Assembly (NCBI RefSeq): GCF_021648885.1
Contig: NZ_JAKJHZ010000005.1
Coordinates: forward strand, 248,001 to 312,000
Source of the DNA: Nocardioides potassii
GTDB lineage: Bacteria; Actinomycetota; Actinomycetes; Propionibacteriales; Nocardioidaceae
Reading direction: 5' to 3'
Length of the DNA: 64,000 bases
Below the pieces are notes generated by a model, which was not told the DNA's origin, did no database searches, and saw only the letters and a program-made list of their open reading frames with translations. Within the stretch, counting starts at the first letter, position 1. Each line of letters starts with the position of its first letter. The translations under genes and the position numbers were made by a program. Of the stretch, positions 50,283-59,517 are shown piece by piece.

Positions 50283-51953
50283 ATGGGGGAGCACACCGAC
50301 TCGATGGAGCCAGTCACCCACGGGATCACCCTGGACGCGGTCGCCCGGTTCGTCGACATCGCGACCGATGCCCTGTCCGAGGCGCGCGAGGAGATCGACG
50401 CCCTCAACGTCTACCCCGTTCCCGACGGCGACACCGGCACCAACATGTTCCTCACCGTCTCGGCCGCTCGTGACGAGCTGCGCGCCGCCCGGGTCGCCGA
50501 CCCCGACCTCGGGCTCGAGGAGGGGATGGCGCTGCTGGCGCGCGCGGCCCTGATGGGCGCGCGCGGCAACTCCGGCGTGATCCTCAGCCAGATGCTCCGG
50601 GCCTACGTCACCCACCTCGCCGGCGCCGACGGCGGCATGCCTCGCGCCCGGACGATCGCCGCCGCGATGTCGGCGGCCACCGACGCCAGCTATGCCGCGG
50701 TCGGTACGCCGGTCGAGGGCACGATCCTCACCGTCGCCCGGGCCGCGTCGGACGCGGCGCTCGCCACGGCGAAGGGCGGGGACGCCCGGGCCCGCGACGT
50801 GTTCACCGCCGCGGCCTCCGCTGCCCGGGCCGCGCTGGCGCGCACGCCGGAGCAGCTCGACGTCCTCGCCCAGGCGGGGGTCGTCGACGCCGGCGGCCGC
50901 GGCCTCACGGTCGTCCTCGACGCGGTCGAGACCACGGCGACCGGCCGCCGCCCCATGCCGTACGCCGCCCCCATCGGCACCCACCACATCCGGGTGCCCA
51001 CCCCGGGCGAGGACCTCACCGAGGACGGACCCGGCTACGAGGTGATGTACCTGCTCGACCTCAGCCCCGAGCACGAGGACGACGCCATCGCCGTCCTCCG
51101 CGAGTCCCTCGCCGCGATCGGGGACAGCCTGGTGGTGGTCGGCGGCGACGGCCTGTGGAACGTCCACGTCCACGTCGACGACGTCGGTGCCGCGATCGAG
51201 GCCGGCATCGCCGCGGGCCGCCCGCACCGCATCCGGGTGACCCACTTCGCCGACCAGGTCGCCGAGCACCGCCACCGCCAGTCGGCCCGCACCGGCCGCA
51301 AGGTGGTCGCCGTCGCAGCCGGGCCGGGCCTCACCGAGCTGTTCGAGTCCGCCGGTGCCGTCGTCGTGCCCGGTGGTCCCGGCCAGCGGCCGTCCACCGG
51401 CCAGCTCCTCGAGGCGATCACGCAGTGCGGCGCTGCCGAGGTCGTCGTGCTGCCCAACGACGGGGACACCGTGCGGGCCGCCGAGATCGCGGCGCGGACG
51501 GCCGAGGCCGAGCACCAGGTCTCCGTCGAGGTGATCCCCACCCACGCCCAGGTCCAGGGGCTCGCCGCGATCTCCGTGCACGAGCCCGGCCGCACGTTCG
51601 ACGCCGACGTGCGGGAGATGACCGCGACCGCGCGCCACGCGCGACACGGCGCGGTGACGGTGGCGGCGCGCCGCGCGATCACCATGGCCGGGCCCTGCGA
51701 GCCGGGCGACGCCCTGGGGGTCATCGCCGGTGACTTCGCAGTCGTCGGGACGGATCTCGACGCGGTCGCCACCGATGTCGTCGAGCGGCTGCTCGCGGGC
51801 GGCGGTGAGCTGGTGACGATCGTGTCCGGCGAGGACGGCGTCGAGCTCGCCGCGCGCCTCGCGTCCCACGTCGAGGACCGGCACCCGACCGTCGACGTCG
51901 CCGTCCACGACGGCGGCCAGCCCCGCTACCCGCTGCTCGTCAGCGTCGAGTGA
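50283..51953 (+). CDS. DAK2/DegV-type fatty acid kinase (FakA/YloV-like)
   Basis: 556 residues from ATG 50283 (ATG 50304 is possible). N-terminal DhaL domain: VYPVPDGDTGTNMFLTV, MGARGNSGVILSQMLRA and AGVVDAGGRGLTVVLDAV (ADP and Mg contacts). The middle and C-terminal domains match YloV/FakA (NVHVHVDDVGAAIEAGI, EVVVLPNDGDTVRAAEIAA). FakA phosphorylates FakB-bound fatty acids for phospholipid synthesis. No FakB (DegV) gene is adjacent, so the partner is elsewhere. It begins the recG-rsmD-coaD stretch, 15 bases from recG. Confidence 0.88.
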   Translation: MGEHTDSMEPVTHGITLDAVARFVDIATDALSEAREEIDALNVYPVPDGDTGTNMFLTVSAARDELRAARVADPDLGLEEGMALLARAALMGARGNSGVILSQMLRAYVTHLAGADGGMPRARTIAAAMSAATDASYAAVGTPVEGTILTVARAASDAALATAKGGDARARDVFTAAASAARAALARTPEQLDVLAQAGVVDAGGRGLTVVLDAVETTATGRRPMPYAAPIGTHHIRVPTPGEDLTEDGPGYEVMYLLDLSPEHEDDAIAVLRESLAAIGDSLVVVGGDGLWNVHVHVDDVGAAIEAGIAAGRPHRIRVTHFADQVAEHRHRQSARTGRKVVAVAAGPGLTELFESAGAVVVPGGPGQRPSTGQLLEAITQCGAAEVVVLPNDGDTVRAAEIAARTAEAEHQVSVEVIPTHAQVQGLAAISVHEPGRTFDADVREMTATARHARHGAVTVAARRAITMAGPCEPGDALGVIAGDFAVVGTDLDAVATDVVERLLAGGGELVTIVSGEDGVELAARLASHVEDRHPTVDVAVHDGGQPRYPLLVSVE

Positions 51954-51968
51954 GCGAGGACGTCGTCC

Positions 51969-54176
51969 ATGGCCAGCATCACGCCGGACAGCCCGATCGG
52001 GGCGGTCTTCGGCTCCCACCACAAGAAGCGCAAGCTCGCCGAGGAGGGCCTCGGCCTGCGCACGGTCGGCGAGCTGCTCCGCCACTTCCCTCGCCGCTAC
52101 ATCGCCGCGTCCGAGCTGTCCGAGGTGCCGACGCCCGTCGTCGGCGAGCAGCTGACGATCGTGGGCGAGGTGAGGTCCTGCGAGAGCGCGTCCTTCTTCA
52201 GCGGCAACCGCCGCCAGTTCCGTACGACGGTGCGGCTGAGGACCGACGGTCCCGACTTCTCCGTCACGCTGTTCAGCCCCTACCAGAGCCTGGCCGACAA
52301 GCACGAGGCCGAGTTCCGCCCCGGGCACCGGGCGGTCTTCACCGGCAAGGCCAAGCAGTTCCGCGGCAGCTGGCAGCTCGACCAGCCCCACGGGTTCGCC
52401 CTCGACGGCGCCGAGGCCGCGACGATGAGCAAGCTGATGCCCGTCTACCCGCTGACGGCCAAGCTCTACTCGTGGGACCTGCAGAAGGTCATCACCACCG
52501 CGCTCGACCTGGTGACCGGGGTCCCCGACGTGTTCACCCCCGAGCTCCGCAAGGAGCTCGAGCTGCTCGACATCATGCAGGCCCTGCGCTGGATCCACGC
52601 TCCCGACGAGTGGAGCCAGCTCGGCGCGGCGCAGAAGCGGTTCCGGTTCGAGGAGGCGCTCGTCCTCCAGCTGGTGCTCGCCCGACGACGCGCGGTGCAC
52701 CGGGCGCAAGGAGCACAGGGCAGGCCCGGCCGGCCGGACGGGATCCTCGCGGCGTTCGACGCGCGGCTGCCGTTCGAGCTCACGGCCGGCCAGCGCGAGA
52801 TCGGTGAGCTGATCGCCGGGGAGCTCGCCCGCGACCACCCGATGAACCGGCTGCTCCAGGGCGAGGTGGGCTCCGGCAAGACCCTCGTCGCCCTGCGAGC
52901 GATGCTGCAGGTCGTCGACAGCGGGGGACAGGCCGCGCTGCTCGCGCCCACCGAGGTGCTCGCCCAGCAGCACCACCGCTCGATCAGCGCGATGCTGGGC
53001 GACCTCGCCCAGGGCGGCATGCTCGGCGGCGCAGCCGACGCGACCGGCGTCGTGCTCCTGACGGGCTCGATGGGCAAGGCCGCGCGCCAGGAGGCGATGC
53101 TGAAGATCGTCACGGGCGAGGCCGGCATCGTGATCGGCACCCATGCACTGCTCGAGGACAAGGTCCAGCTCGCCGACCTGGGGCTCGTCGTCGTCGACGA
53201 GCAGCACCGCTTCGGTGTCGAGCAGCGCGCGGCCCTCACCGACAAGGCCGGCAGCCCGCCCCACGTCCTCGTGATGACGGCGACCCCGATCCCGCGCACC
53301 GTCGCGATGACGGTCTTCGGGGACCTCGAGACCTCCGTGCTGGCCGAGCTCCCTGCCGGGCGCGCCCCCATCCAGACCAACGTCGTCCCGCTCGCCGACC
53401 AGCCCGCGTGGATCGACCGGGCCTGGCAGCGGGTGCGCGAGGAGGTCGAGAAGGGGCACCAGGTCTACGTCGTGTGCCCGCGCATCTCCGGTGACGCGGG
53501 CGAGGACGGCGAGAGCGACCAGCTCGACCTCGACGACGAGGGCAACGAGGTCCCGCCCAAGCGCGCGCTCGCCGCGGTCGAGGACGTCCACGCCGAGCTC
53601 GCGGCCGGTCCGCTCTATGGCCTGCGGACCGCCGTCCTGCACGGACGGCTCGCGCCCGACGCCAAGGACGCGACCATGCGCTCTTTCGCGGCGGGCGAGA
53701 TCGACGTGCTCGTCGCGACCACCGTCATCGAGGTCGGCGTGGACGTGCACAACGCCACGATGATGGTGCTGCTCGACGCGGACCGCTTCGGCGTCTCGCA
53801 GCTCCACCAGCTGCGCGGCCGCGTCGGCCGGGGCGGGCTCCCCGGCCTGTGCCTGCTGGTGTCCTGGGCCGAGGTGGGTTCCCCGGCCCGCGACCGCCTC
53901 GACGCCGTGGCCGCGACCACCGACGGCTTCGAGCTCAGCAAGGTCGACCTCGAGCAGCGGCGCGAGGGCGACGTGCTCGGCGCCAGCCAGTCGGGCATGC
54001 GGTCGAGCCTGGTCTCGCTGCGCGTGCTGCGTGACGAGAAGACGATCATCCGTGCCCGGGAGGCCGCCGAGGCGCTACTCTCCGGTGACCCCGCGCTCGC
54101 ACAGTCACCTGGTCTCGCCGCAGTCGTCGAGCAGGTGGAGGCCTCGGCGGCGTCGGCCTACATGGACAAGGGCTGA
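51969..54176 (+). CDS. recG: ATP-dependent DNA helicase RecG
   Basis: 735 residues. N-terminal wedge (OB-type) domain about 50-170, then helicase motifs: LLQGEVGSGKTLVAL, LAPTEVLAQQH, VVVDEQHRFGVEQR, VMTATPIPRTVAM, TTVIEVGVDVHNATMM and QLHQLRGRVGRGG. RecG remodels stalled replication forks and Holliday junctions. The insertion GDAGEDGESDQLDLDDEGNE inside the second helicase domain is acidic and typical of actinobacterial copies. Confidence 0.97.
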   Translation: MASITPDSPIGAVFGSHHKKRKLAEEGLGLRTVGELLRHFPRRYIAASELSEVPTPVVGEQLTIVGEVRSCESASFFSGNRRQFRTTVRLRTDGPDFSVTLFSPYQSLADKHEAEFRPGHRAVFTGKAKQFRGSWQLDQPHGFALDGAEAATMSKLMPVYPLTAKLYSWDLQKVITTALDLVTGVPDVFTPELRKELELLDIMQALRWIHAPDEWSQLGAAQKRFRFEEALVLQLVLARRRAVHRAQGAQGRPGRPDGILAAFDARLPFELTAGQREIGELIAGELARDHPMNRLLQGEVGSGKTLVALRAMLQVVDSGGQAALLAPTEVLAQQHHRSISAMLGDLAQGGMLGGAADATGVVLLTGSMGKAARQEAMLKIVTGEAGIVIGTHALLEDKVQLADLGLVVVDEQHRFGVEQRAALTDKAGSPPHVLVMTATPIPRTVAMTVFGDLETSVLAELPAGRAPIQTNVVPLADQPAWIDRAWQRVREEVEKGHQVYVVCPRISGDAGEDGESDQLDLDDEGNEVPPKRALAAVEDVHAELAAGPLYGLRTAVLHGRLAPDAKDATMRSFAAGEIDVLVATTVIEVGVDVHNATMMVLLDADRFGVSQLHQLRGRVGRGGLPGLCLLVSWAEVGSPARDRLDAVAATTDGFELSKVDLEQRREGDVLGASQSGMRSSLVSLRVLRDEKTIIRAREAAEALLSGDPALAQSPGLAAVVEQVEASAASAYMDKG

Positions 54177-54201
54177 ATGGAGAAGGGCTGAGCACGCGGA
54201 C

Positions 54202-54771
54202 ATGACTCGCATCATCGGGGGATCTGCGGGCGGCCGACGTCTGGAGACGCCGCGCGGCCAGTCGACGCGACCCACGAGCGACCGCGTCCGCGAGGCCCTC
54301 TTCTCCGCCATCGAGGCGCGGACCGGATCGCTCGACGGCCTGCGGTTCCTCGACCTCTACGCCGGATCCGGAGCCGTCGGTCTCGAGGCCCGCTCGCGCG
54401 GTGCAGGCGTCGTCACGCTCGTCGAGCAGGATCGGCGTACGGCCTCGCTCATCACCCGCAACGCCGCAGCGCTCGGCTTCTCCCGGGCCCGGGTGGTCGC
54501 CGCGTCGGTGGCGACGTTCCTGCAGACCCCGCCGACGGCCCCCTACGACCTGGTGTTCTCCGACCCGCCCTACCCGACGCCCGACGAGGACGTGGACGCC
54601 GACCTCGTCGCGCTGGTCGCCCACGGCTGGCTCGTGCCCGGCGCCCTCGTGGTCGTCGAGCGGGCCACGAAGCGCACGACGGTGACCTGGCCCGACGGCA
54701 TCGTGGAGGACCGGTCGAAGCGCTACGGCGAGACCACGCTTTGGTACGGTCACGCCACCCCCGCCCCCTGA
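54202..54771 (+). CDS. rsmD: 16S rRNA (guanine-966-N2)-methyltransferase
   Basis: 189 residues. MTRIIGGSAGGRRLETPRGQ start, SAM motif FLDLYAGSGAVGLEARSRGA, catalytic VFSDPPYPTPDEDV. It methylates G966 of 16S rRNA in the 30S subunit. The ATG at 54202 is the family start; the open frame upstream overlaps recG and is a shadow. It is 12 bases from coaD, the universal rsmD-coaD pair. Confidence 0.95.
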   Translation: MTRIIGGSAGGRRLETPRGQSTRPTSDRVREALFSAIEARTGSLDGLRFLDLYAGSGAVGLEARSRGAGVVTLVEQDRRTASLITRNAAALGFSRARVVAASVATFLQTPPTAPYDLVFSDPPYPTPDEDVDADLVALVAHGWLVPGALVVVERATKRTTVTWPDGIVEDRSKRYGETTLWYGHATPAP

Positions 54772-54783
54772 AGGGAGCCCCGC

Positions 54784-55269
54784 GTGCGTCGCGCTGTCTG
54801 CCCCGGTTCCTTCGACCCGGTGACCAACGGTCACCTCGACGTCTTCGCACGGGCGGCGCGCCTCTTCGACGAGGTCGTCGTGGCAGTCGGCGTGAACATG
54901 TCGAAGAGCCGGCTGTTCACCCCCGACGAGCGCATCGCCATGCTCGAGGAGGCCACCGCGGGCATCGACAACCTGCGGGTCGCCGGCTTCGACGGCCTGA
55001 TCGTCGACTTCTGCCATGAGGTCGGTGCGGTCGCGATCGTCAAGGGCCTGCGCGGCGCCGGCGACTACGAGTACGAGCTGCCGATGGCGCAGATGAACCG
55101 GCACCTCACCGAGGTCGAGACGGTCTTCCTCCCCGGAGCAGCAGGCAGCTCGTTCGTGTCCTCCAGCCTGGTCAAGGAGGTCGCGACGCTCGGCGGCGAC
55201 GTACGAGGTCTCGTCCCCGACGCCGTGCTCGACCAGCTCCTGGAGCGGCTGGCCGAGCGACGGGACTGA
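54784..55269 (+). CDS. coaD: Phosphopantetheine adenylyltransferase
   Basis: 161 residues. AVCPGSFDPVTNGHLDVFAR (nucleotide-binding TxGH), VKGLRGAGDYEYELPMAQMN and FVSSSLVKEVATLGGDV (ISSTxVRE-equivalent). It forms dephospho-CoA from 4'-phosphopantetheine and ATP. GTG start with GGGAG 6 bases upstream. Confidence 0.97.
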   Translation: MRRAVCPGSFDPVTNGHLDVFARAARLFDEVVVAVGVNMSKSRLFTPDERIAMLEEATAGIDNLRVAGFDGLIVDFCHEVGAVAIVKGLRGAGDYEYELPMAQMNRHLTEVETVFLPGAAGSSFVSSSLVKEVATLGGDVRGLVPDAVLDQLLERLAERRD

Positions 55270-55308
55270 TCGTCCGGTCCCCGGCGGCCGTGCACGTCTC
55301 CACCCGTT

Positions 55309-55337
55309 TTGCCCCGTCACACGGCGCCGGATACGAT
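55309..55337 (+). promoter_or_regulatory. Promoter of the DUF177-rpmF-rnc-mutM unit
   Basis: TTGCCC (55309-55314) and TACGAT (55332-55337) are 17 bases apart. A leader of about 30 bases with GGGAG precedes the GTG at 55376. Confidence 0.6.
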
Positions 55338-55375
55338 TCTCCGGTTGTGTCTGTGTCCAGAAACGGGAGTTCGTC

Positions 55376-55942
55376 GTGACCAGCCTGGACCCGAGGGCGC
55401 CGCTCGTGCTTGACACCCGCGAGCTCGGCCGCCGCCCGGGGTCCCAGCGTCAGGTCGAGCTCACGGTTCCGGCTCCGGCACAGCTTGGTATCGAAGTCCT
55501 CAGTGTCCCCGAGGGTGCGCCGGTCGAGCTCGACCTGCGCCTCGAGGCGGTCATGGAGGGCGTGCTGCTCACGGGAACGGCCACGGCCGGGCTCGTGGGG
55601 GAGTGCGTGCGGTGCCTGCAGCCCATCGAGGACGAGGTCCACGTGGACCTGCAGGAGCTCTACGTCTACCCCGACCAGCACGACAAGGCCGCCGAGCACG
55701 ACGACAGCGACCTCGACGACGAGACCAGCCTGCTCGAGGACGACCTGCTCGACCTCGAACCCCTGCTGCGGGACGCGGTGGTGCTCGCACTGCCGTTCCA
55801 GCCGCTGTGCACGGACGACTGCCCGGGGTTGTGCACCGAGTGTGGTGCACGGCTCGCGGACGACCCGGACCACGCACACGAGGCGCCGATCGACCCGCGC
55901 TGGGCAGGGCTCCAAGTGCTCACGCAGGACCAGCAGGACTGA
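55376..55942 (+). CDS. DUF177 (YceD-like) protein
   Basis: 188 residues. VGECVRCLQPIEDEVHVDLQ and the cysteine cluster CTDDCPGLCTECGARL are the YceD marks; the middle is very acidic. YceD is conserved directly upstream of rpmF across bacteria and has been linked to 23S rRNA / ribosome assembly, possibly as a zinc protein. GGGAG lies 7 bases before the GTG. It is 69 bases from rpmF. Confidence 0.92.
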   Translation: MTSLDPRAPLVLDTRELGRRPGSQRQVELTVPAPAQLGIEVLSVPEGAPVELDLRLEAVMEGVLLTGTATAGLVGECVRCLQPIEDEVHVDLQELYVYPDQHDKAAEHDDSDLDDETSLLEDDLLDLEPLLRDAVVLALPFQPLCTDDCPGLCTECGARLADDPDHAHEAPIDPRWAGLQVLTQDQQD

Positions 55943-56011
55943 GACACCCCAGACTGATCACTCGCCCGGCACCCCGGGCGATGCACGCCAACTGATTCAC
56001 AGGAGACCACC

Positions 56012-56197
56012 ATGGCTGTTCCGAAGCGGAAGATGTCGCGCAGCAACACGCGTCACCGCCGTTCGCAGTGGAAGGCCGTCGCGCCGTCCCTCGCGACCTG
56101 CGCCAACCCCGCCTGCGGCGCCAAGCACCTCCCGCACCGTGCGTGCGGCCAGTGCGGCCAGTACGGCGCCAAGGCCGACCGTCGCCAGGTCCTCTGA
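56012..56197 (+). CDS. rpmF: 50S ribosomal protein L32, zinc-binding form
   Basis: 61 residues: [20 protein letters not shown] then [20 protein letters not shown], giving CxxxxC and CxxC-type zinc ligands. Its stop TGA overlaps the presumed CTG start of rnc. AGGAG lies 8 bases before the ATG. Confidence 0.96.
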   Translation: MAVPKRKMSRSNTRHRRSQWKAVAPSLATCANPACGAKHLPHRACGQCGQYGAKADRRQVL

Positions 56198-56964
56198 GCG
56201 ACGCCCGTCCGCTGAGCACTGACGAGCTCCGCGCAGCGCTCGGTGATCCGGTCCTGGATCCCGAGCTGCTGCAGCGTGCCCTGACGCACCGGTCCTACGC
56301 CTACGAGAACGGGCAGATCCCGACCAACGAGCGCCTCGAGTTCCTCGGCGACTCGGTGCTCGGGATCGTGGTGACCGAGACGCTCTACCTCGCCCACCCG
56401 GACTTCTCCGAGGGGCGCCTGGCCAAGCTCCGGGCCGCGGTGGTCAACGCCCGCGCGCTGGCCGACGTGGCCCGCGAGATCGGGCTGGGCCAGCACATCA
56501 AGCTCGGCCGCGGTGAGGAGACCACCGGCGGCCGCGACAAGGCCTCGATCCTCTCCGACACCGTCGAGGCCGTCATCGGCGCGATCCACCTGTCCGGCGG
56601 GATGGACGAGGCCGCCAAGGTCATCCACCGGTTGTTCGACCCGGTGATGGAGGCCGCCGCGTCCATGGGCGCCGGCCTCGACTGGAAGACCTCCCTCCAG
56701 GAGCTCTCCGCCAACCTCGGGCTCGGCGTCCCGGAGTACCTCATCGAGGACGACGGCCCCGACCACATGAAGACCTTCGTCGCGCGCGTGCGCGTCGGTG
56801 ACCTCGTCCTAGGCAACGGCAGCGGCCGCTCCAAGAAGGAGGCCGAGCAGGGCGCGGCCGAGACGGCCTACAGCGAGATCCGGGCGTCGCACCCGGTCCC
56901 TGACGCCTCCGCCGACGCGCCCTCCGTCTCGGCCTCCGACGCAGCCTCCGCCTCCTCCGACTGA
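56194..56964 (+). CDS. rnc: Ribonuclease III
   Basis: About 256 residues. Catalytic block [18 protein letters not shown], with [18 protein letters not shown] supplying the second metal site, then a dsRNA-binding domain about 160-230 ([34 protein letters not shown]) and a low-complexity Ala/Ser tail. It processes rRNA and dsRNA. No ATG, GTG or TTG lies in frame between rpmF's stop and the conserved start of the domain. The best fit is CTG at 56194 in a CTGA overlap with rpmF; GTG 56152 or 56143 inside rpmF are alternatives. Confidence 0.93.
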   Translation: MSDARPLSTDELRAALGDPVLDPELLQRALTHRSYAYENGQIPTNERLEFLGDSVLGIVVTETLYLAHPDFSEGRLAKLRAAVVNARALADVAREIGLGQHIKLGRGEETTGGRDKASILSDTVEAVIGAIHLSGGMDEAAKVIHRLFDPVMEAAASMGAGLDWKTSLQELSANLGLGVPEYLIEDDGPDHMKTFVARVRVGDLVLGNGSGRSKKEAEQGAAETAYSEIRASHPVPDASADAPSVSASDAASASSD

Positions 56965-56967
56965 GCC

Positions 56968-57849
56968 GTGCCCGAGCTCCCCGAGGTCGAGGTCGTCCGC
57001 GCCGGCCTCGAGCGCCACGTCGTCGGCAGCACCATCACGTCGGTCGACGTGCTGCACCCGCGGCCCGTGCGCCGTGACCACCGCGGGCCGTCCGGCTTCG
57101 CCGCCGCCCTGGTCGGTCGGCGCATCGAGGCCGTCCGCCGTCGCGGGAAGTACTTCTGGCTCGCGCTCGCCCCTCTCGACCACCAGCAGAGCGGTGATGC
57201 GCTGCTCGGCCACCTCGGGATGAGCGGGCAGATGCTGCTCCACGAGCCCGACGCCCCCGACGAGCGGCACGTGCGGGTGCGCTTCGCGCTCACCACGCCC
57301 GCCGGCAGTGCGCTGGAGATGCGCTTCGTCGACCAGCGCATGTTCGGCGGCCTCGCCGTGTCCGAGGGCGGAGCCGTGCTCCCCCCGGAGATCGTCCACA
57401 TCGCCCGCGACCCGATCGACCCGGAGTTCGACGACGCCGAGTTCGTGCGCCGCGCCCGACGTCGTACGTCCGCGGTCAAACGGCTGCTGCTCGACCAAGG
57501 CCTGATCTCCGGCGTCGGCAACATCTACGCCGACGAGGCGCTGTGGCGCTCGCGCCTGCACGGCGAGCGACCGGGGGACCGGCTCACCGGCCCGGTGCTG
57601 CGCGAGCTGCTCGGCCACGTCCGCGCGGTGATGGGGGAGGCCCTCGCCCAGGGCGGCACGTCGTTCGACGCGCTCTACGTCAACGTCAACGGCGAGTCCG
57701 GCTACTTCGACCGCTCGCTCGACGCCTACGGCCAGGAGGGTCGACCGTGCCGGCGCTGCGGAACCCCGATCCGCCGCGTCGCGTTCATGAACCGGTCGTC
57801 CTTCTTCTGTCCTCGCTGCCAGCGCCCGCCGCGGTCGCGCCGCACCTGA
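56968..57849 (+). CDS. mutM: Formamidopyrimidine-DNA glycosylase
   Basis: 293 residues. N-terminal [17 protein letters not shown] (Pro1 nucleophile after Met removal), the H2TH region [18 protein letters not shown] and a C-terminal zinc finger [11 protein letters not shown] ... FFCPRCQ. It removes 8-oxoguanine and nicks the DNA. GTG 56968 starts 3 bases after the rnc stop. Confidence 0.96.
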   Translation: MPELPEVEVVRAGLERHVVGSTITSVDVLHPRPVRRDHRGPSGFAAALVGRRIEAVRRRGKYFWLALAPLDHQQSGDALLGHLGMSGQMLLHEPDAPDERHVRVRFALTTPAGSALEMRFVDQRMFGGLAVSEGGAVLPPEIVHIARDPIDPEFDDAEFVRRARRRTSAVKRLLLDQGLISGVGNIYADEALWRSRLHGERPGDRLTGPVLRELLGHVRAVMGEALAQGGTSFDALYVNVNGESGYFDRSLDAYGQEGRPCRRCGTPIRRVAFMNRSSFFCPRCQRPPRSRRT

Positions 57850-57888
57850 GGCGGCCCGGATGCGGCCCACGACGGGGCCGTCGGAGGT

Positions 57889-57917
57889 TTGACCCAGCGG
57901 CGGGGCGGTGGGACTCT
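57889..57917 (+). promoter_or_regulatory. Promoter of the small coiled-coil gene
   Basis: TTGACC (57889-57894) and GACTCT (57912-57917) with 17 bases between. It sits in the 131-base gap after mutM. Confidence 0.5.
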
Positions 57918-57923
57918 TGGAGA

Positions 57924-57941
57924 CGGCCGGTTCGCCGGTCG
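57924..57941 (+). promoter_or_regulatory. UUCG-tetraloop hairpin at the start of a 5' leader
   Basis: CGGCCGG-TTCG-CCGGTCG makes a 7-bp stem (one G-U pair) capped by a UUCG tetraloop. It begins about 7 bases after the GACTCT -10, so it would lie at the very 5' end of the transcript. Confidence 0.5.
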
Positions 57942-57980
57942 AAGGTCACCGGTAGGTCCAGTCATCCCGAGAGGCTCCCC

Positions 57981-58184
57981 ATGGCCAAGGCGCTGTTGGG
58001 TCATGTGAACAGCGACGTGCGCACCACCGCCGTCCTCACCGCCGAGAACCGCAGGTTGCGGCGTCGCGTCGAGGACCTCGAGGCGCTGGTCCTGCGCCTG
58101 CAGGCCGACAACGACCGGCTGGCGGCCGCCGAGCGCGACGCGCGCGACGCCGCGCTGGTCTCCGAGGACCTGCAGCCCGCCTGA
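57981..58184 (+). CDS. Small coiled-coil protein of unknown function
   Basis: 67 residues: MAKALLGHVNSDVRTTAVLT, then a heptad-like run ENRRLRRRVEDLEALVLRLQ and ADNDRLAAAERDARDA that should form a parallel coiled coil. GAGAGG lies 6 bases before the ATG. Homologous short proteins seem common in Nocardioides relatives. No function known; a DNA or cell-envelope partner is possible. It has its own promoter and a leader hairpin. Confidence 0.75.
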   Translation: MAKALLGHVNSDVRTTAVLTAENRRLRRRVEDLEALVLRLQADNDRLAAAERDARDAALVSEDLQPA

Positions 58185-58235
58185 CGTCCGGCTGATATCC
58201 ACCTGCGTCACGGTCGTACGTCGACGTAGGCTCCG

Positions 58236-59486
58236 GTGCTCGTGAGCCGACTCGTCGAGACCGTCTTCCCCAAGCGCCTCGGCACCGGTTTCCGCTGGCT
58301 CGTCGGGTCGTCGTGGGTGACCAACCTCGGCGACGGCATGATGATCGGCGCCGGGCCCCTCCTCGTCGCCTCGCAGACTCGGAACCCGGTGCTGGTCTCG
58401 GCCTCGATGCTGGCGCTGACCACACCGTGGCTGCTGTTCGGGCTCGTCGCCGGCGCCATGGCCGACCGGCTCGACCGGCGCCGGGTGATCATGGCCGCCA
58501 ACGCCGTACGGGGTGCGGTCCTGGCCGGCGTGTGCATCGTCATCGCGACCGGTCATGTCAACATCGCCCTGGTGCTCGTGGCGATGGTCTGCCTCGGCAC
58601 GGCCGAGACCTTCGTCGACGCGACCTCCGGCACGTTGACCCCGATGCTCGTCGAGAAGGCGGACCTCGGCATCGCCAACTCGCGCCTGATGTTCGGGATG
58701 ATCACCGGCAACCAGCTCGTCGGGCCGGCGCTCGGCGCGTTGCTGTTCGCGGTGGGGATGGTCTGGCCGTTCACCGTCACGGTGCTGTGCATCGCGGTCG
58801 GGATCGCGCTCGTCTCGCGGATCGGCACCCGGCCCGGGGCGGTCCGTGAGCAGGTCGACACCCACGTCCGCCAGGACATCGTCGACGGCGTGCGGTGGCT
58901 GATGGGCAACCCGCCGGTCCGCACGCTCGCCCTCGTCATCGTCGTCTTCAACATCACCTGGGCTGCGCCCTGGTCGGTGCTGGTGCTGTGGGCGCTCGAG
59001 CGCGTGGGCATCGACGAGGCAGGCTTCGGCCTGCTCACCACCGCGGCCGCGCTCGGCGGGCTGCTCGGCACCTTCGGCTACGGCTGGCTGGAGCGGAAGG
59101 TCCCGCTGGCGACCCTGATGCGCGCGGCCCTGCTCGCCGAGGTGCTCTTCCACCTCGCCATGGCGCTGACCACGTCGCCCTGGACGGCCTACCCGCTGAT
59201 GTTCTTCTTCGGCGCGTACGCGTTCGTGTGGGGCACGCTGTCGATGGCCGTGCGCCAGCGCGCCGTCCCGCGCGAGCTCCAGGGCCGCGTCGGCTCGGTC
59301 TACATGATCTGCGTCCAGGGCGGCGTGCTGCTGGGCTCGCTCCTCGGCGGCGTGATCGCCCACGGTTGGGGGCTCACCGCGCCCTGGTGGTTCGCCTTCG
59401 TCGGCGCCGGCGTGACCCTCGCGCTCGTGTGGCGCTCGCTCGGTCACATCGCCCACGCGGACGAGGCGGCCACCGCGACCGCCTGA
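58236..59486 (+). CDS. MFS transporter (DUF894/enterobactin-exporter type)
   Basis: 416 residues with about 12 hydrophobic helices. The motif after TM2 is AGAMADRLDRRRVIMAAN, a typical MFS_3 cytoplasmic loop; the internal repeat ERKVPLATLMRAALLAEVLF marks the second half. Such proteins export small molecules including siderophores and drugs; the substrate is unknown. GTG 58236 and GTG 58242 are both possible; TAGGCT at 58227 lies 9 bases before the second. Confidence 0.85.
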   Translation: MLVSRLVETVFPKRLGTGFRWLVGSSWVTNLGDGMMIGAGPLLVASQTRNPVLVSASMLALTTPWLLFGLVAGAMADRLDRRRVIMAANAVRGAVLAGVCIVIATGHVNIALVLVAMVCLGTAETFVDATSGTLTPMLVEKADLGIANSRLMFGMITGNQLVGPALGALLFAVGMVWPFTVTVLCIAVGIALVSRIGTRPGAVREQVDTHVRQDIVDGVRWLMGNPPVRTLALVIVVFNITWAAPWSVLVLWALERVGIDEAGFGLLTTAAALGGLLGTFGYGWLERKVPLATLMRAALLAEVLFHLAMALTTSPWTAYPLMFFFGAYAFVWGTLSMAVRQRAVPRELQGRVGSVYMICVQGGVLLGSLLGGVIAHGWGLTAPWWFAFVGAGVTLALVWRSLGHIAHADEAATATA

Positions 59487-59517
59487 CCTCCTCGTCGCGG
59501 GATGGTTCGATGGGCGG

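Noticed and set aside
49986..53807. 1273-codon open frame on the minus strand
   Set aside because: It is antisense to the fakA-like and recG genes, both of which have full family motifs. Long antisense frames are expected at this GC content, and the translation is low-complexity with no domain.
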